DNA from: Purshia tridentata
Lineage: Eukaryota; Streptophyta; Magnoliopsida; Rosales; Rosaceae
Length of the DNA stretch: 47,807 nucleotides
Assembly: GCA_003254885.1 (NCBI GenBank)
Contig: QANT01002004.1
Location: 1-47,807 of the forward strand
Direction of reading: 5' to 3'
Part shown: positions 1 to 13,700 of the stretch, piece after piece
Numbering within the stretch: position 1 is the stretch's first letter
How the letters are laid out: each line of letters begins with the position of its first letter
Position numbers and translations under genes: made by a program
The notes under the pieces: generated by a model
Databases searched by the model: none
Told to the model about the DNA's origin: nothing
Seen by the model: the letters and a program-made list of their open reading frames with translations, nothing else

Positions 1-580
1 AAGGTAAGATCAAATCTGGTGGTGGCCGAAAATTTCAATAATTTCGATGATTTCGGCGAAATTTCGAAAATTTCGGTGATTTCGGTGAAATTTCGAAAAT
101 TTCGAAAATTTCGGGGAAATTTCAGCGAAAAATTAATAGGTTGTTGTTAAAATTTCCATACTCCCAAAAAACGAAATTTTCGGCGAAATTTCGCCGAAAA
201 TTTCGAAATTTAATACCTTGGGCCAGAGGTTATACATTGAACAACATACGTATAAGTTTATAGAGATCTAGCTCACCCTCTATCAATGAGATTGTACATT
301 TAGGACAATTTGGACAATGCACTTTTCTCACGACAAAATGGTGATGTTCAATGGTTAAAAAGAAAAAATCTAATCGGCTATGACAATGACATAGCTAGGT
401 CCATAGCCCTCTTGTAAATATTATCAAGTTGATGAATTATGGGGTTATTGTCGTAATTCCACTGGNTATGGTAAAGTTTCATTCAAAATTTCCATATTTT
501 AATAGTAATTTCCGTCATTTCCGTTTAATTTCTGTTAAAATTTCCGTCGAAATTTCCACGGAACGGAAATTTAACTCCTT
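1..580. repeat. TTTCG/CGAAA-rich degenerate short repeat
   Basis: The first 210 bases are built almost wholly from variants of AAATTTCG and TTTCGGTGA in imperfect tandem order. Related TTTCCGT/TTTCCAT variants reappear at about 480-580. There is no long reading frame. This looks like non-coding repeat DNA, perhaps the end of a transposable element, but no terminal structure is visible because the window starts inside it. An N at 466 marks an unresolved base. Confidence 0.6.
172..205. repeat. 34-bp perfect palindrome
   Basis: The arm CGAAATTTTCGGCGAA (172-187) is followed by AT and then by its exact reverse complement (190-205), so the whole 34 bp is self-complementary. It lies inside the TTTCG-rich repeat. 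Confidence 0.85.
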
Positions 581-960
581 GGAACTCAGAAGTTTATTTT
601 AGAGTCCAAACTGTGCAAACAGCGCAACGAACATTTTTGCTTTAAAATATGACAACACAAAAAGTGGACAACGTAGTCAAGCTGATTGACATCGAAATTA
701 ACGAAATGGTCAATTGGTCATCATTGATGCACACAAAAAACAAAACAACGTCTCTGTAGGAGCAAGGAGAAGGATTGTAAATTAATTCACTAAATTCTCG
801 AAGGGCGTGACAAAGATGCTCTTATATACAAACAAACCCAGCCCATGAGCCATGATCCATGATCCATCCAAGAATAATAATTAATTTAGAAAATTAAACA
901 GCTGCTATTCGATATTAAAAATGAAAAGAAAATGAGTAAACATAAACAAAAAAATTGCAA

Positions 961-1452
961 CTAAGCATGGACAGGACCTGGAGTCAGCTGCACCTGACTT
1001 GGTGGACTGTACTGAGGCGCTGCCGTTGAAACTGTCGGCGGAGGCGGTGGCAGATTGGAGATTGGGTTAGGCGGTGGCGGAATGGGGGTGGGGTCAGTCG
1101 GCGGAGGTGGGCTTATTGGAATGGAGCTTGGGGGAGGTGGGCTCAAATCGGGGTTGGGTGGGCCGGAATTGGGGCTTGGTGGAGGTGGGCCGAAATTGGG
1201 GTTAGGTGAGCTGGGCTGGGTCAGAGCACTGGAATCGGGGCTGGGTGGGGTGGGCTGGTTGGAACTGGAGCTGGGGTTGGGGAAAATCTGCGGCGGAGAA
1301 ACCGAAAGGCAGGAGCTGTCGTCGCCGGAGCACTTGTGGGTCTTCTCGTGGAGGCCATGGCGCAGAACACCGAAGCCCAAAACAAGTCCGAGAACCACCA
1401 GCACTGTGACGACGAAGATGAAGATCTTTGTTGCTTTGCCCACATAACACAT
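961..1452 (-). CDS. proline-rich membrane-anchored small protein
   Basis: A single-exon frame of 163 aa running from ATG at 1452 to TAG at 961. Residues about 9-30 are a strongly hydrophobic helix directly after a short basic start (GKATK), so it is either a signal anchor or an uncleaved signal peptide. The rest is Pro/Ser-rich, with several PPPP runs and two SPPPP extensin-like motifs, and a small Cys pair (KCSGDDSSC) follows the helix. The composition fits an apoplastic or plasma-membrane proline-rich (extensin/arabinogalactan-like) protein, but I recognise no named family. Several overlapping frames on both strands are by-products of the GC-rich repeat. The hydrophobic start followed by the Pro-rich tail favours this frame. 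Function unknown. Confidence 0.65.
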   Translation of the reverse strand: MCYVGKATKIFIFVVTVLVVLGLVLGFGVLRHGLHEKTHKCSGDDSSCLSVSPPQIFPNPSSSSNQPTPPSPDSSALTQPSSPNPNFGPPPPSPNSGPPNPDLSPPPPSSIPISPPPPTDPTPIPPPPNPISNLPPPPPTVSTAAPQYSPPSQVQLTPGPVHA

Positions 1453-2395
1453 TTTTGTTTATCTGGGTGATCTTGTGGGTTTTTCTTTTTTTTTTCTGGG
1501 TTGTCTCAGAGTCTGAGGGATTGGCAGAGGGAATGGTGGGTGTGGGGTTTGGTTCTTTTTCGTCTTCTTCTCATGGTGAAGAAGACGAAAGAGATGGAGT
1601 TTGCATTTTGGTTTGGGTTTTGGCTTTTCTGTTTTCTAGGATTGGGAAGGAATAGATAGGTGGCACGTGAAGGCCAATTCATACAGAGAAAAAGAAAAGG
1701 TAGATAGGCAGCAGAGCAATAGCCTCGGTTTTGTTCTCAATTGGGTTCCAATGCCAAATTGCCAAGTACATTGAGCTCTTTCTCCAAACCAAACAACCTG
1801 TTAGAGCAGTAGTGTAACTAGTGTCGCAGAGTGTGTGTGTGAGTGTGAGTGTGAGTTTTACACAATGCCCTTCGCCTTCCTATTAATCACCATTTTGGGT
1901 AGAAGCTAGAGAGAAGACTTGAGGGACATTTTGGGTATTCAATAAAGGTAAGGAGTATTTTCTTGTTTTTTTGGGGAAGTAGGTAAGGAGTATTTAACCC
2001 TGCATTATATGGTAGGGTTAGTAATTAAAGGGGGAGATAAATCTGGGGCACATTTAAAGGCTTTAAAGCCGTTGAAGGGATATATTGGGAGTCGATCCAC
2101 CCATAACATGTCTGCCATAGTGCCATCTCATTCCTTGGAATGGAGCTGGATTACTTGTTTAACCTTATTTACAATCTCATCCGATGGGCTCCCAAATGCC
2201 TTTCAAAGCCTTTTTAGTTGTGGGCTGCTCTTGAATGATCACAAATAGTCCACGAACTATTTTTTAATTTTAAAAGATATTTTATTAGGTGTTCATTTTA
2301 GTCATTTTGTAAAAGGATATTGTTGTCATTAAAAAATATAAACCTTGAGTGTTCAAAGATGATTTTATAGGGTGTCCATAACAACATCACTCAGA
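1453..2395. other. intergenic; 5' flank of the proline-rich gene
   Basis: On the minus strand, 1460-1620 is rich in CT/TTC and probably holds the leader of the proline-rich gene. A short GT-rich run lies at about 1830-1856. I see no convincing gene here; the short plus-strand frames at 1428-1655 and 2009-2248 have no domain or codon signal. Confidence 0.5.
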
Positions 2396-3128
2396 TTAAC
2401 TTATAAAAGAAAGCTTGGATTTAGGATAGCCAAGCCCAATGCCCAAAATTATTGGCTCTGCAAAATGTAATTTTCTTTGGAGGGTAATCTTCATATCATA
2501 ATTTACAAACTTAGGTTTCTCCCCACCCCTCCTTTTTCTATGGATGCATTTTCTGGCCCTGTCCTTCAGCAGATGCTCTACAGTCCACAAAAATAGACTC
2601 GAAAGAAGACAATAAGCAAAATAAGCATGGCCAGAAACTAATGTGATTGTATTTCTCAACTCGTTTTGTATCCACCATGTGTTCTCTTTGTATTGCCAAC
2701 CAGAGGTTTCTAGTAATGACTCCATAAGCATATATACACCACTTTCAAACATCACTAAAAGAACCCGATATCAATTAACATATCAATGTAAGAAACAAGA
2801 AAGCATATTTTTCATGCAAGAAAATTGTGTTAAGAGTTATACAATCCATCACACTATTTCATGCTCTGTTCAGTATGTCCTCTTTTCTGCTCAATTACAT
2901 TATAGTATAGCTATAGCATTGTCATGTCATTACCTTGGTAATCATAAGCAAGAAAGGAGCCAGATAAGCCATAGTGACCATGACAAGCATAAGTCGAGGT
3001 TTGAGAGAGAAAATTAGGCTGCACAACAGGTACTTATGCCCAGATGCTCGATTTTTAAGTCTGCTTGAAAGTGCAGAAGGAACAAGCAAAGTATGGAGGC
3101 AAAGAGCCAAGGGTGCTCCCACATTCAT
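2396..3128 (-). other. unidentified hydrophobic reading frames, possible gene remnant
   Basis: Two minus-strand frames (3128 to 2922 and 2755 to 2396) encode plausible protein-like text with hydrophobic segments, such as VTMAYLAPFLLMI and TLVSGHAYFAYCLLSSLFLW followed by a basic stretch (KDRARKCIHRKRRGG). A donor-like AAG|GTAATG ends the first and an acceptor-like TTTTAG precedes the second about 180 bp on. Joining them there gives an immediate stop (TGA), so the pair does not form an open gene as it stands. It could be a decayed membrane-protein gene, an unrecognised exon pair, or chance. I recognise no family. Confidence 0.2.
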
Positions 3129-3660
3129 CAGCTTCCGCAGTATGGTCAGAATTACTCCTCAAGCTGTGGCATCTGAAATTTCCACGACAGAAGCAGAGGT
3201 AAGTGACTGCCTCACAATATTTTGGTGTACAAATTCTGCTGTAAATATTTTAAGGCCTGAAACAGACACACCAGCATGAGTTGAAATAGCTTACCTACCC
3301 TTTCAACGTGTGCCCGAGGAAGTGAGTCAGCCCAAGTTTATTTTTCATTTTGAGATATTTGATGGTAGGTAAAGTTCTGTAGCCAATGGGGACCAAAATC
3401 ACCTTAAAGACCCTTATTTCATGCATTTATGACACACTTTTGTAAAGATAAATGAGGGCATCAAAATCACTAGATCACGCTGTTAGAAGTGGTCCAAAAT
3501 GGCAGATCTGACGAATATAAGATAACCATGTGAATTTTAGCTGACATATGGTCCCCATTGGGCTGGCAATAATTTATGCACTCATTTTAATGCAAAGATA
3601 AGATGCCTACAAAGTGTAGTTCTTTTTGTGTTTTTGGTATCAAGAGAGTGATATATTTTC
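3129..3660. other. intergenic, beta-amylase upstream region
   Basis: There is no supported gene. A plus-strand frame at 2974-3279 overlaps the hydrophobic minus-strand frames and shows no domain. Plain AT-rich sequence leads up to the TATA box of the beta-amylase gene. Confidence 0.4.
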
Positions 3661-3668
3661 TATAAAAG
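3661..3668 (+). promoter_or_regulatory. TATA box of the beta-amylase gene
   Basis: TATAAAAG stands 82 bp before the ATG at 3750, so a start site near 3690 and a leader of about 60 nt are expected. Inferred from position and match only. Confidence 0.6.
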
Positions 3669-3749
3669 GAAGCAGGCTGAAGTAGTAAGTTGCAGCAGTT
3701 CCATCCTTTTCTAGAAATTAAAGCATAAAACCTCTTCTCTTACTAAAAA

Positions 3750-6272
<2,523 letters not shown>

Positions 6273-6441
6273 TACAACAGCCAAGTGGAAAGGTCTAGAA
6301 GCAGCCATTAATGAATTAACTAAAGTATTTGGGTCTGGATAACCAATACATTGGCATAGTGGCAATGTCAAAACAGTTTGAGATATCTGCTTTCTTAATA
6401 AAAGAATTTGTATGTACAAATATGTAATGACAAAAAGTTAT

Positions 6442-8574
6442 TCACCAATAATCACCACAAGAGCAAACTCCATGTATAAAGTGGTGGAACCTATGTATGT
6501 CTCGCATTATAATCTCTCGAGCCATAAGCTTAGAAATCATTTTCGTTACTGTGTGACAATCATTGCATACTCGTAGATTCTTGGTGATCCTGATTGTGGT
6601 CCCTGGTTCTGTGTTAATAAGGGTGAAAGCAATTGCCAATCTCTCGCTATGATCCCAAAGCATCTTCTCCTTCACTTCTTCTTCAACATCATAGAACACT
6701 GAAGTGGTGTCAGGCTTGTATCCAGCCTCCTTGAGTCGCAGATTCAATTCTTTTAGCTTGGCAAAAATCTCCTCTGTCTGCGGGTGTGACTTATCTCCCA
6801 CTAAGAACCGATGTACCATCTTATCTAACTCCACAAAGCTGCAGCCGGGTGGTTTTTTCAATCCCTTCTTTCTCACCATGGCTCTCACTCTTTCCACATC
6901 ATCCCATCGCTTCTCAGCAGCATAAATATTGGAAAGGCAAATGTAGCTACCTACTCCTTTTGGGTTCATTTCGAAAACTCTCTGTGCCGAAATCTCCGCC
7001 AGCTTGACATTTGGGTGTAGCCTGCAAGCAGAAAGAAGTGCAGCCCATATGTCACTGCTGGGTTTTAGTTCCATAGTCTTAATGAGCTCATATGCTTCAT
7101 CTAAACGCCCTGCTCTGCCAAGAAGATCCACCAAACACGAATAGTGCGCAAGTCCAGGCTTCACACTGTATTCTATGGCCATTCTATTGAAAATATCTTT
7201 ACCCTCATTGACCAGGCCTGCATGGCTACATGCTGACAAAACCGAAGTAAAAACCCCCTCATCTGGAGTAAAATTGTTTGCTATCAATTCATGATAACAG
7301 GAGATAGCCTCTTCTCCCCTTCCATGAACACCATATCCTGAAACCAGAGCACTCCAACAAACCAAATTTTTTCTAGGCATCTCGTCAAAAACATGACGTG
7401 AACAAGACAAACTTCCACATTTAGAATACATGTCTATAAGGGAAGTTCCCACAATGATATTTACACCAAAACCTTTCTTCAAAAGGTATGAATGAACAGA
7501 CATGCCAAATTGCAAGGCGTTGATTTGGTAACAAGCTCCAAGCATAGTTATGATAGTTACTTCATCGACTTCTGCACCTTCCATAACCATTCGACAGAAA
7601 AGTCTTAAGCTTTCAAAAGCATCTCCATTCCGCTCATAACCCCTAATCATAGAGTTCCATGATACAGTATCTTTCAATTTCACCCCATCAAATAATTGCC
7701 TTGAATAAGCCACAGATTTGCAATTGCAATACATTTCAATAAGAGAATTTGTCAAAAACTCATTATGAACCTCACCGCTATTTCTTGTCACATAGGCATG
7801 AATTGCCTTCCCCTGCTTCAAGGCCATCAACTTAGCACAAGCAGTGAGGATTCCAAGAAAAGTTGTACCATCTGCTTTTAATCCAGCTTTTCCCATTTTT
7901 TCAAAAACTGCTAACCCCTCTCTCGGGTTATCATTCTTCACATAACCCGAAACCATTGTATTCCAAGAAGTTAAATCTCTGTCAAGCATTTTATCAAACA
8001 ACATCCTGGCCGATCCCATATCGCCGAACTTCGAGTACATTGCAAGAAGAGCATTGGCCACATAAATATCTAACTCCAACCCACTAACCACTACCTCACT
8101 ATGAATTCTCGTCCCAATTTTCACAAGCAACAAATCACCGCATGCCTTAAGAACAAAAGGGTACGTAAAATTATCCCCCTTTTGTCCAAAACAAAGCATT
8201 TCGCGGTACAAAACAAGGGAATTCAACGAACATCCATTACAAGCATAGCCCCTAATCATGATATTCCACAAGAACGAATTTTTCAAGAGAATACCATCAA
8301 ATATCACCTGGGCTTGGGCCATCCTACCGCAATTTGCGTAAAAAGCAGCGAGCTTGGTGCTTAGATAGGTGTTGTTTAGGAGATTGCCAGAAGTGACCAT
8401 GAGGGTATGGAGCTTCTGGCCTTTTGGGAAAGATTTGGTGGTGGTGAGTGATCGTAACATGGTTCCACATTGTAAGGAAGTGAATGGTGGGCTGAGAGCT
8501 TGGTCTTTGAAATGGACAATAGTGGTGGTGCACAGAGATTTCCTGAGGAGTTTGAAATTGGTATTGCCATTCAT
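6442..8574 (-). CDS. PPR protein, PLS class with E and DYW domains
   Basis: An intronless frame of 710 aa, as usual for plant PLS-type pentatricopeptide proteins, which bind organelle RNA and direct C-to-U editing. The N-terminus (about 40 residues, basic and Ser/Thr-rich) looks like a mitochondrial or plastid targeting sequence. PPR motifs run from about residue 60 to 575, with typical phrases such as NALLAMYSKFGDM, SWNTMVSGY, TSLIDMYSKCGSL and YSCLVDLLGRAGRLDEA. The DYW deaminase domain spans 576-710: the PG box (PGCSFVELD), the zinc/catalytic HSE at 642-644, CNDCH at 670-674, and the terminal DYW. All catalytic residues are present, so it is expected to be a complete editing enzyme. The target site and organelle cannot be told from sequence. 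The 3' end faces that of the beta-amylase, with 169 bp between the stops. Confidence 0.95.
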   Translation of the reverse strand: MNGNTNFKLLRKSLCTTTIVHFKDQALSPPFTSLQCGTMLRSLTTTKSFPKGQKLHTLMVTSGNLLNNTYLSTKLAAFYANCGRMAQAQVIFDGILLKNSFLWNIMIRGYACNGCSLNSLVLYREMLCFGQKGDNFTYPFVLKACGDLLLVKIGTRIHSEVVVSGLELDIYVANALLAMYSKFGDMGSARMLFDKMLDRDLTSWNTMVSGYVKNDNPREGLAVFEKMGKAGLKADGTTFLGILTACAKLMALKQGKAIHAYVTRNSGEVHNEFLTNSLIEMYCNCKSVAYSRQLFDGVKLKDTVSWNSMIRGYERNGDAFESLRLFCRMVMEGAEVDEVTIITMLGACYQINALQFGMSVHSYLLKKGFGVNIIVGTSLIDMYSKCGSLSCSRHVFDEMPRKNLVCWSALVSGYGVHGRGEEAISCYHELIANNFTPDEGVFTSVLSACSHAGLVNEGKDIFNRMAIEYSVKPGLAHYSCLVDLLGRAGRLDEAYELIKTMELKPSSDIWAALLSACRLHPNVKLAEISAQRVFEMNPKGVGSYICLSNIYAAEKRWDDVERVRAMVRKKGLKKPPGCSFVELDKMVHRFLVGDKSHPQTEEIFAKLKELNLRLKEAGYKPDTTSVFYDVEEEVKEKMLWDHSERLAIAFTLINTEPGTTIRITKNLRVCNDCHTVTKMISKLMAREIIMRDIHRFHHFIHGVCSCGDYW

Positions 8575-8770
8575 GAGAAACGAGGTTCCACAAAGTTAGG
8601 AAACATAAAAAAACTTCCACAAAGTTGTCAAAGACTATGTCAGTGTACTAGTAGTGTAGTGTAGAAGAGGGGGCGGGTATTTCAGTTCATCAGTGTATTT
8701 TGGTTTGTCTCACTCTTCAGTCTTCACTCTCTGAAAAAACAAAAGGAACTGAACAAGAAAACATGGAACG

Positions 8771-8843
8771 TGGAGATGCGGGGTATCGATCCCCGTACCT
8801 CTCGCATGCTAAGCGAGCGCTCTACCATCTGAGCTACATCCCC
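8771..8843 (-). tRNA. tRNA-Ala (anticodon AGC)
   Basis: A 73-nt cloverleaf on the minus strand. The acceptor stem GGGGATG pairs with CATCTCC (one G-U) and the discriminator base is A. It has a TAGCTCAGATGGTAGAGC D-arm with A box, an anticodon loop CTTAGCATG, and a B box inside GGGATCGATACCCC. No intron. The CCA is not encoded, as in nuclear genes. It lies about 200 bp upstream of the PPR start codon, with both on the minus strand. Confidence 0.97.
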
Positions 8844-9024
8844 TACATGCTAATGTTTTGCACCAAATCTTTATTTCATAGTTACCGGTTACGACCCATT
8901 CATTTGATTCCGGAAGGATATTCCAATTAAGAGAAGGCATGTCTTCTAATAAATGCTGATAGACTAACAACGTTCTTTACAGTTTTTGCATCTGGGTTAC
9001 AACGGTTTCGGAATGAGCAAGAGG

Positions 9025-9725
9025 TGTTGTGCGGAAGCAATTAACAATATGGCAATTACAAATATATTGTCAAAGACACTATCCAATGAAACAATAGATT
9101 TGAGGTAGAAGTAATCAAAGCAGAGGGATAAAGAGAACACCAATTAACAAGAGACACCAAGATTTATAGTGGTTCACTCAGTCAGTGTAACTGAGCTACA
9201 TCCACTTGGGAGACAACGAAATTCTACTATAATCAATAGAGAGTTTTACAAAGAGTGTTGGCAAAACGAAAAACTCTCACAAACCCATAGTCCCAAATAC
9301 ACCCAATAATCACTGCCTTACTTGCAAAGAACAAGAGAAAGAAATAAGTAGACAAATCTCCTTCTTCAACTTGTTGCCGAAAGTCCCTCACCAGCCAAAG
9401 AAAAAATGGCCCTTTTTTTTTTCTTCTAGTCAAAAAGGTGTGGCTGCAACAACTCACCTCACATGGCTTTCTTCTTATCAAAAAGGTGTGGCTGCAAATT
9501 GTCGAAAGCACCTCACATGGCTTTCTTCTTCTAGTCAAAACATGCAGCTCTTCTTGTCAAAAGTGTGGCTGCAAATTGTCGAAAGCACCTCACATGGCTT
9601 TCTTCTTCTAGTCAAAAAATGCAGCTGCAACAACTTCTTCTTCTTATTGGATGACATGGGTAGGTCAAAACTAAAGCCACAAATAAATATTGGGTTGGGT
9701 TCAATTTAAAGCCAATTAAACAACA
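9025..9725. mobile_element. solo LTR of an LTR retrotransposon
   Basis: The element starts TGTTG and ends CAACA (5-bp terminal inverted repeat with the standard TG...CA ends). It is flanked on both sides by the 5-bp direct repeat AGAGG (9020-9024 and 9726-9730), the usual target-site duplication length for LTR retrotransposons. It is 701 bp long and has no coding or internal domain, so it is best read as a solo LTR left by LTR-LTR recombination. A short internal tandem repeat lies in its second half. Family (copia or gypsy) not determined. Confidence 0.8.
9430..9625. repeat. tandem repeat of about 76 bp inside the LTR
   Basis: Three successive copies share GTGTGGCTGCAA, then CACCTCACATGGCTTTCTTC, then TCAAAA. 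The second and third are nearly identical over about 76 bp and the first is shortened. This explains the repetitive short frames predicted here on both strands. Confidence 0.75.
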
Positions 9726-9730
9726 AGAGG

Positions 9731-10737
9731 TTGAACTCATCAGCCTTCTAGTCTTCTTGCATGTTAAGTAAAACCTCATGGATACTTTATTATTTATCAG
9801 ATGAGTTTGAATGACAAGTTAATGAAACACCTGAAATAATCAAGTGGAATTAGGGCTACAGGAATTGTTTGAATTGATATGCTATTGCATGCATCAACTG
9901 ATTATTTTATTCGACAGCAATGTACGTAAGTGGTGCAATTGTTACAAAATTGGTGATAATTGTGCCTCTGGTCAACCAAGATTCTTGGCATGGACCAACT
10001 GGGCACTACATATTGTGTTTATTAGTTTGATTATTTATGTGTTTACAGTTTACTATATATTAACATGTTGGGTTTGGTTTCTTATAATAAATCTTGGACT
10101 AAAAATATGAAAAATATTTGGTAGAAACAAAAATGGCAGCCGCCACTAGCCTGGAGGTGTAATTATAGGGGAGAGCGTCCCAAATTGATTGTTCTCCGCA
10201 AGTCTATATTACATTACGCGACGTTTTCTTTCTCTCTCCTCCTAAATCCCCGAAAAACAGGAAACACCCGGACGAAGAAAAACTCCCAATAGAAAATATT
10301 TTCGAAAGTCCAATTCCAAAAAAAAAAAAAATCCTTTCTGTTTTGGAATTGGATCTCCTGCGGAGGAGGCTCTGCATGACTCTGTGCTTTGAATATTCAT
10401 TTGCAGAGCATTTGTTACATTGGTGGTCGTGGAGAAGACATTGCGTTGTTTTGATTGGTAAAAGCATAATATACGTTGCTGCTTTGCATGTAACGAATAT
10501 TGAATGTCAGGCATTGAAAACTTGTGGGTTCTTCTGAAGCTGAAGATTTTTTACGTGGGTTATCTGCAAATTGAGTTGAAGAACACGCAGAGCGCGTCAT
10601 TCCCGGAAGCAGAGACGGGCACGTGGCCGGCCACTGGTGGAAGATAAAGGCTGGTGGTGTGGAAACGTTTCTTTTTGGTTGAGGGAAAATTTGGACGATT
10701 TTTCTGTCAAAGTTCCGTGAAATGAGAAGGGAAATAT
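9731..10737. other. intergenic / formin 5' flank
   Basis: There is no supported gene. Frames at 9844-10110, 10204-10514 and 10415-10765 lack domains. The stretch 10150-10740 lies just before the formin start and probably holds its promoter and leader. An A-run interrupts it at 10319-10330. Confidence 0.4.
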
Positions 10738-10776
10738 ATGGTGGATATTGTGATTTGGAAAGCATTAGGAACGCAA

Positions 10777-13700
10777 ATGAGAAGAGGGAGTTATGCGGTT
10801 GTTTTCGTCATTCTGCTGTGTGCATTGGTAATAGGGGCCTCAGAGGGGGTCCGGAGGACAAAGGAAACGTTTTGGGGCGATGGAGGAGGTGATTGGGTTT
10901 CTCACCAGGACATAGACCAAGACAATCAACACTTGGTATGGACAAAATTCGCACTCCCTTCACTTTTTAATTATTTCTTTCCTTTGTATTTTTTTAGCTG
11001 CTAATTTAATTTTTCTTCTTTCATGATTATAAGTATATTAAATATGCAATTTTACAATTGGGACTGTTTTTGGTACATATAGCTGTGTGGAAATTCCAGT
11101 TTCTTCAAAGGATTGGACAATTTTGTTGCATTTTAATTCCATATTCAAAAGAATAGGAATTCAAGAGAAGAGAGCCGAATTTTATTCATTGTGAATTCTA
11201 AATGAACTTTTAGTCTATATATATAGCCTTATTAGACGCTAGTCCACCGATTTCGCAGATAGGAGCAAGTAACTTGTAGAAGTAGGTTCAATTGAAGTGT
11301 ATATGATGCTGACAGAAAAAGGTCAAATGACCAATGGCAAAAATGAAATAGCAGAACTATCAACCATGGCATTGTTTGCCACAAAGGAGAAGAATATAGT
11401 GTTGAGATTGTAATATTGTGAAACTGGATTTGGCTGTGTGGAGAAATGACACCTGCAGTAAGAGGAAAGAGTGAAAACTGCATTTGGCCACGGAGAAATG
11501 AACTCATGATAGTTGTTAGTTAATTCTTTCACAAGATTATCACCAAAATTTGACTAGATATTCTGATTACAGGCAGAACAGTTATGGGTCCATTGCAGGA
11601 AAGAACTGATAGATGAGAAAGATGGTGTTGAAATTTTTGACTTGTATATCCCACAGGATGCAACAAGTGACTCGGAAATAGTGTCCTTAACAAAAAGAAA
11701 CATGCACAATGCAATTTTAGATCTTCCTCCTGATGTGAAACAAACACTTGTTGATTGCTTAAGAAACAAAGGGCTTCTGTTCCATGCTTCTGGAAAAAGA
11801 GAGGGCTCCAACAATTGGTTTATTAACTGCCTTGAGTGGCTTTTAGGTTGGCCAAATGCTCCTAGAAGATTCTTGGCCAGTGACTCAGATAGGCCAATGG
11901 AACCAACCCCTGCTCCATCTCTAGCTCCAGGCCCTGCTCGAGTTCCCGCTCCAGGCCCTGCTCGAGTTCCAGCTCCAGGCCCTGCTCGAATTCCAGCACC
12001 AGGCTCTGCTCGAATTCCAGCTCCAGGCCCTGCTCGAATTCTAGCTCAAAACCCTCCAGCGAAATCGCCTAAAAAGAAAGCACCTTCAGGTTCGAGTTCT
12101 AAAAAAAGTCCTACTGCTTCTGATTCCGTTCTAAAACCACCATCAAAGAAATCAAAAAAGAAAAATAAACCATCCAAGAAGAGTGACGACAGTCTGACCA
12201 AAAGAATTGCCATTGCTGGAACTGTAGCAGTAACAACTGTCGTTTTTGCACTGCTCTTATTTTGCTGTCTTAAGAAGAAGAGAAAAACACAAGTTGGTCC
12301 AAGAAATGAACAAAAGGATGACAGGCCTCTTCTCACCTTAGCTTCTGCTGGTATGCAATTTTCACATTTCTTTTATTGACTGATGACTGTCTTCAAATTC
12401 TAAGGCATGCCACAATCTTTGTAACGCCACAGGTTCTTCACAGAAGTCTACTAGTATAGGAACTGCCAGTAGCAAAGAGTTCAACGCTAGCGTTAAGTAT
12501 GTAAACGGTTTGTCCATGAAAAATGAAAATGATTCTTCACTGGTCGAGGCAAAATCATCAGAAGCTACAGCCACAGCACCATCGCCTCCCCTACCACCTC
12601 CTCCTGGAAGACCAGCACCTCCACCTCCTGGACCACCACCACCACCTCCCCCTCGTGCTCGCCCCCCACCACCTCCAAAAGTTGCACCTGTTCCTCCAAA
12701 ACCATTGCCTGGAAGAACCAAAATTCCACCTGTAGGGCCACATCGCAAAGGAAAGAGTGGCGACAGTGGTGATTTTGATGGTGATGGGTCTCAGAAGGCC
12801 AAGTTAAAGCCATTCTTCTGGGATAAGGTTGTTGCCAACCCTGATCAATCAATGGTCTGGAATGATATCAGTGCAGGATCATTCCAGTAAGTCTATAACT
12901 CTATCATGATGAATCTTTAAAAACTGATTTTCCACTAATAAACTGACCTTAAATACCCCAAAACTTCCTACTTCTTTACAGGTTCAATGAGGAGCAGATA
13001 GAGTCTCTATTTGGTTATGCCGCTGTGGATAAAAACAAAATTGAGCGCAGGAAGGAGTCATCATCCTCAGAACCTGCAATCCAGTATATTCAGATTATTG
13101 ACAGAAGAAAAGCACAAAATCTATCAATTCTTCTACGAGCATTGAACGTGACAACTGAAGAAGTTGCCGAGGCCCTACGAGAAGGTGAATCTCCCTCCCT
13201 CACCACCCCCCCCCCCCCNCCCCCTTCCTTCTTTCTGCTGGAAGAAATGTCTCATGGTGACAAATTTTATGTGATCAGCATAATAAGTTTCTTTTGTAGG
13301 AGATATTCGATTTTTTTATATGCTCTTTACGTGGGGACATTCTTCATTGTTTGCCAATCTAAAGTTCCAAGCATATCTTTTATTTGCTCTTCTTGTTAGT
13401 GCTGTTTTGTGGCTTCAGATCAAACCAAGTGTCCCATGTCAATTGTTGAAGAGCTGCCCCTCATACTTGGAAGCACAAGGAAAATTATATTTAAAGAAAA
13501 AGGAAATTATTGAAAATATTGGTTTAGAAACCAGATTGAATTGATCAACACATGTACAGGACATAACTATCAAGTTCAAATAATAAAAACTAGAAATACT
13601 ATGTTTTTTTCTTGGTTGACAGAAATACTCTGTTTTAGTCACCATTATGTTGTCCTGGATAATGGGCTAACCAATGTGTTATTTCTTGACTTTTAGCATT

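Noticed and set aside
1055-1447. Plus-strand Gly-rich frame (130 aa) opposite the proline-rich gene
   Set aside because: It is the complement of the Pro codons (CCN/GGN mirror). The minus-strand frame has a membrane helix and better composition.
9233-9709. Frames on both strands at 9.2-9.7 kb
   Set aside because: They lie wholly inside the solo LTR and its 76-bp tandem repeats.
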